Positions 63,646 to 64,000 of a stretch of DNA of 64,000 bases are shown piece by piece. This DNA comes from Pseudophaeobacter flagellatus (lineage in GTDB: Bacteria > Pseudomonadota > Alphaproteobacteria > Rhodobacterales > Rhodobacteraceae). Below the pieces are notes generated by a model. That model saw only the letters and a list, made by a program, of their open reading frames with translations. It was not told the DNA's origin and did not search any database. The translations under genes were made by a program, and so were the position numbers. Each line of letters begins with the position of its first letter. Within the stretch, counting starts at the first letter, position 1. The stretch covers positions 248,001 to 312,000 of the forward strand of contig NZ_JAJQRG010000002.1 in NCBI RefSeq assembly GCF_021228235.1, read 5' to 3'.

Positions 63646-64000
63646 GTCCTTATCTGTCTAAGCACTGCTGCAACCGCGAGAGATTCTTTCTGGGCAAAGC
63701 GTGAGTCAACTGCAGAGTTTCGTTGCCGCTGCCCCCCGCAAATTGCTACCACATGTATAGCGATTCACTCGCTGGGGGACAGGCTGCTCGCGGTGACCTT
63801 GACGGGCATCAGGGTTACAAACGGCATGGGGTTCACTGATGACCAATAGGGTTTTCGGGGGATTACGATGCCGCTGTATTTGAGTTTTAGTCAGCTGCCT
63901 TGTCCCATTTGTGTGCAGAACGGTTTTCCCTTCTGAAGCGCGCCGAAGTTCGGCGATCTTTGTTGGATAATCGATTGCCCCGTAAGGGAATGTGGTCAGG
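63646..64000. other. Non-coding end of window, possible dnaA upstream region
   Basis: About 355 bases with no supported gene. One weak DnaA-box-like site on the minus strand (TTATCCAACA, complement of 63961-63970) is seen. In related genomes dnaA commonly follows rpsT, so this may be its promoter region. The window ends before any start can be verified; an ATG at 63990 is too close to the edge to judge. Confidence 0.4.

Overview
The window is ordinary, gene-dense chromosome of an alphaproteobacterium, most probably a marine Rhodobacteraceae (Roseobacter group). The grounds are the gene content and order: a Rhodobacterales-type single flagellar cluster with flaF, flbT and a DUF1217 gene; Roseobacter-like polyamine transport loci; and the run ubiB-ubiE / mutM-enoyl-CoA hydratase-rpsT that in relatives leads towards dnaA. 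Coding is G/C-rich at third positions, which creates many long antisense open frames that are not genes. No tRNA, rRNA, CRISPR array, insertion sequence or prophage was seen. Species cannot be named from the sequence alone.

Region 1, 1-17356, is one flagellar supercluster. On the plus strand are flhA (cut by the window edge), fliR, flhB and a conserved unknown gene. On the minus strand is an operon flgB-flgC-fliE-fliQ-flgF-flgG-flgA-flgH-fliL, reading leftwards and followed by a ZIP metal transporter. fliI is divergent from flgB. A minus-strand flagellin unit follows (flagellin, flaF, flbT, DUF1217). Last come flgJ/flgN-like genes divergent from fliK-flgD, with a CtrA-like inverted repeat between them. 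Together these supply export gate, rod, rings, ATPase, hook cap, hook-length ruler and filament.

Region 2, 17428-30786, is a polyamine uptake and catabolism locus: a small kinase-fold protein, a gamma-glutamylputrescine-oxidase-like flavoenzyme, a complete putrescine-type ABC transporter (binding protein, ATPase, two permeases), a divergent GntR regulator, a class III putrescine/omega-aminotransferase, and a second complete ABC transporter whose first permease has an unusually large periplasmic insertion. A shared TTGATCA element sits in both promoter regions next to the regulator.

Region 3, 30874-47501, is mixed housekeeping: RNase R; dapE with a GNAT enzyme and a glycosyltransferase; a GluR0-like receptor/channel protein with a degenerate pore; HutD; dapD; a GntR regulator and threonine dehydratase; a LOG-family protein; rlmN; IalB; a Rhizobium-type (Ser-Lys) asparaginase; YciI; TauE/SafE; and serB.

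Region 4, 46626-51789, holds all three serine-synthesis enzymes (serB, serC, serA). A hairpin-rich leader ahead of serC matches the alphaproteobacterial serC RNA motif.

Region 5, 51833-64000, carries a LysR regulator with a small divergent membrane protein, a metallophosphatase, kbl-tdh (threonine to glycine, with a Tdh lacking the structural-zinc cysteines) preceded by an XRE-cupin regulator, a thiolase, ubiE-ubiB, mutM, enoyl-CoA hydratase and rpsT. The last ~350 bases are non-coding.

I found no convincing novel defence or mobile system. The items most worth checking are regulatory (serC leader, GntR operator, CtrA box, kbl operator) and enzymatic variants (Tdh zinc loss, the asparaginase class, the receptor-channel pore).
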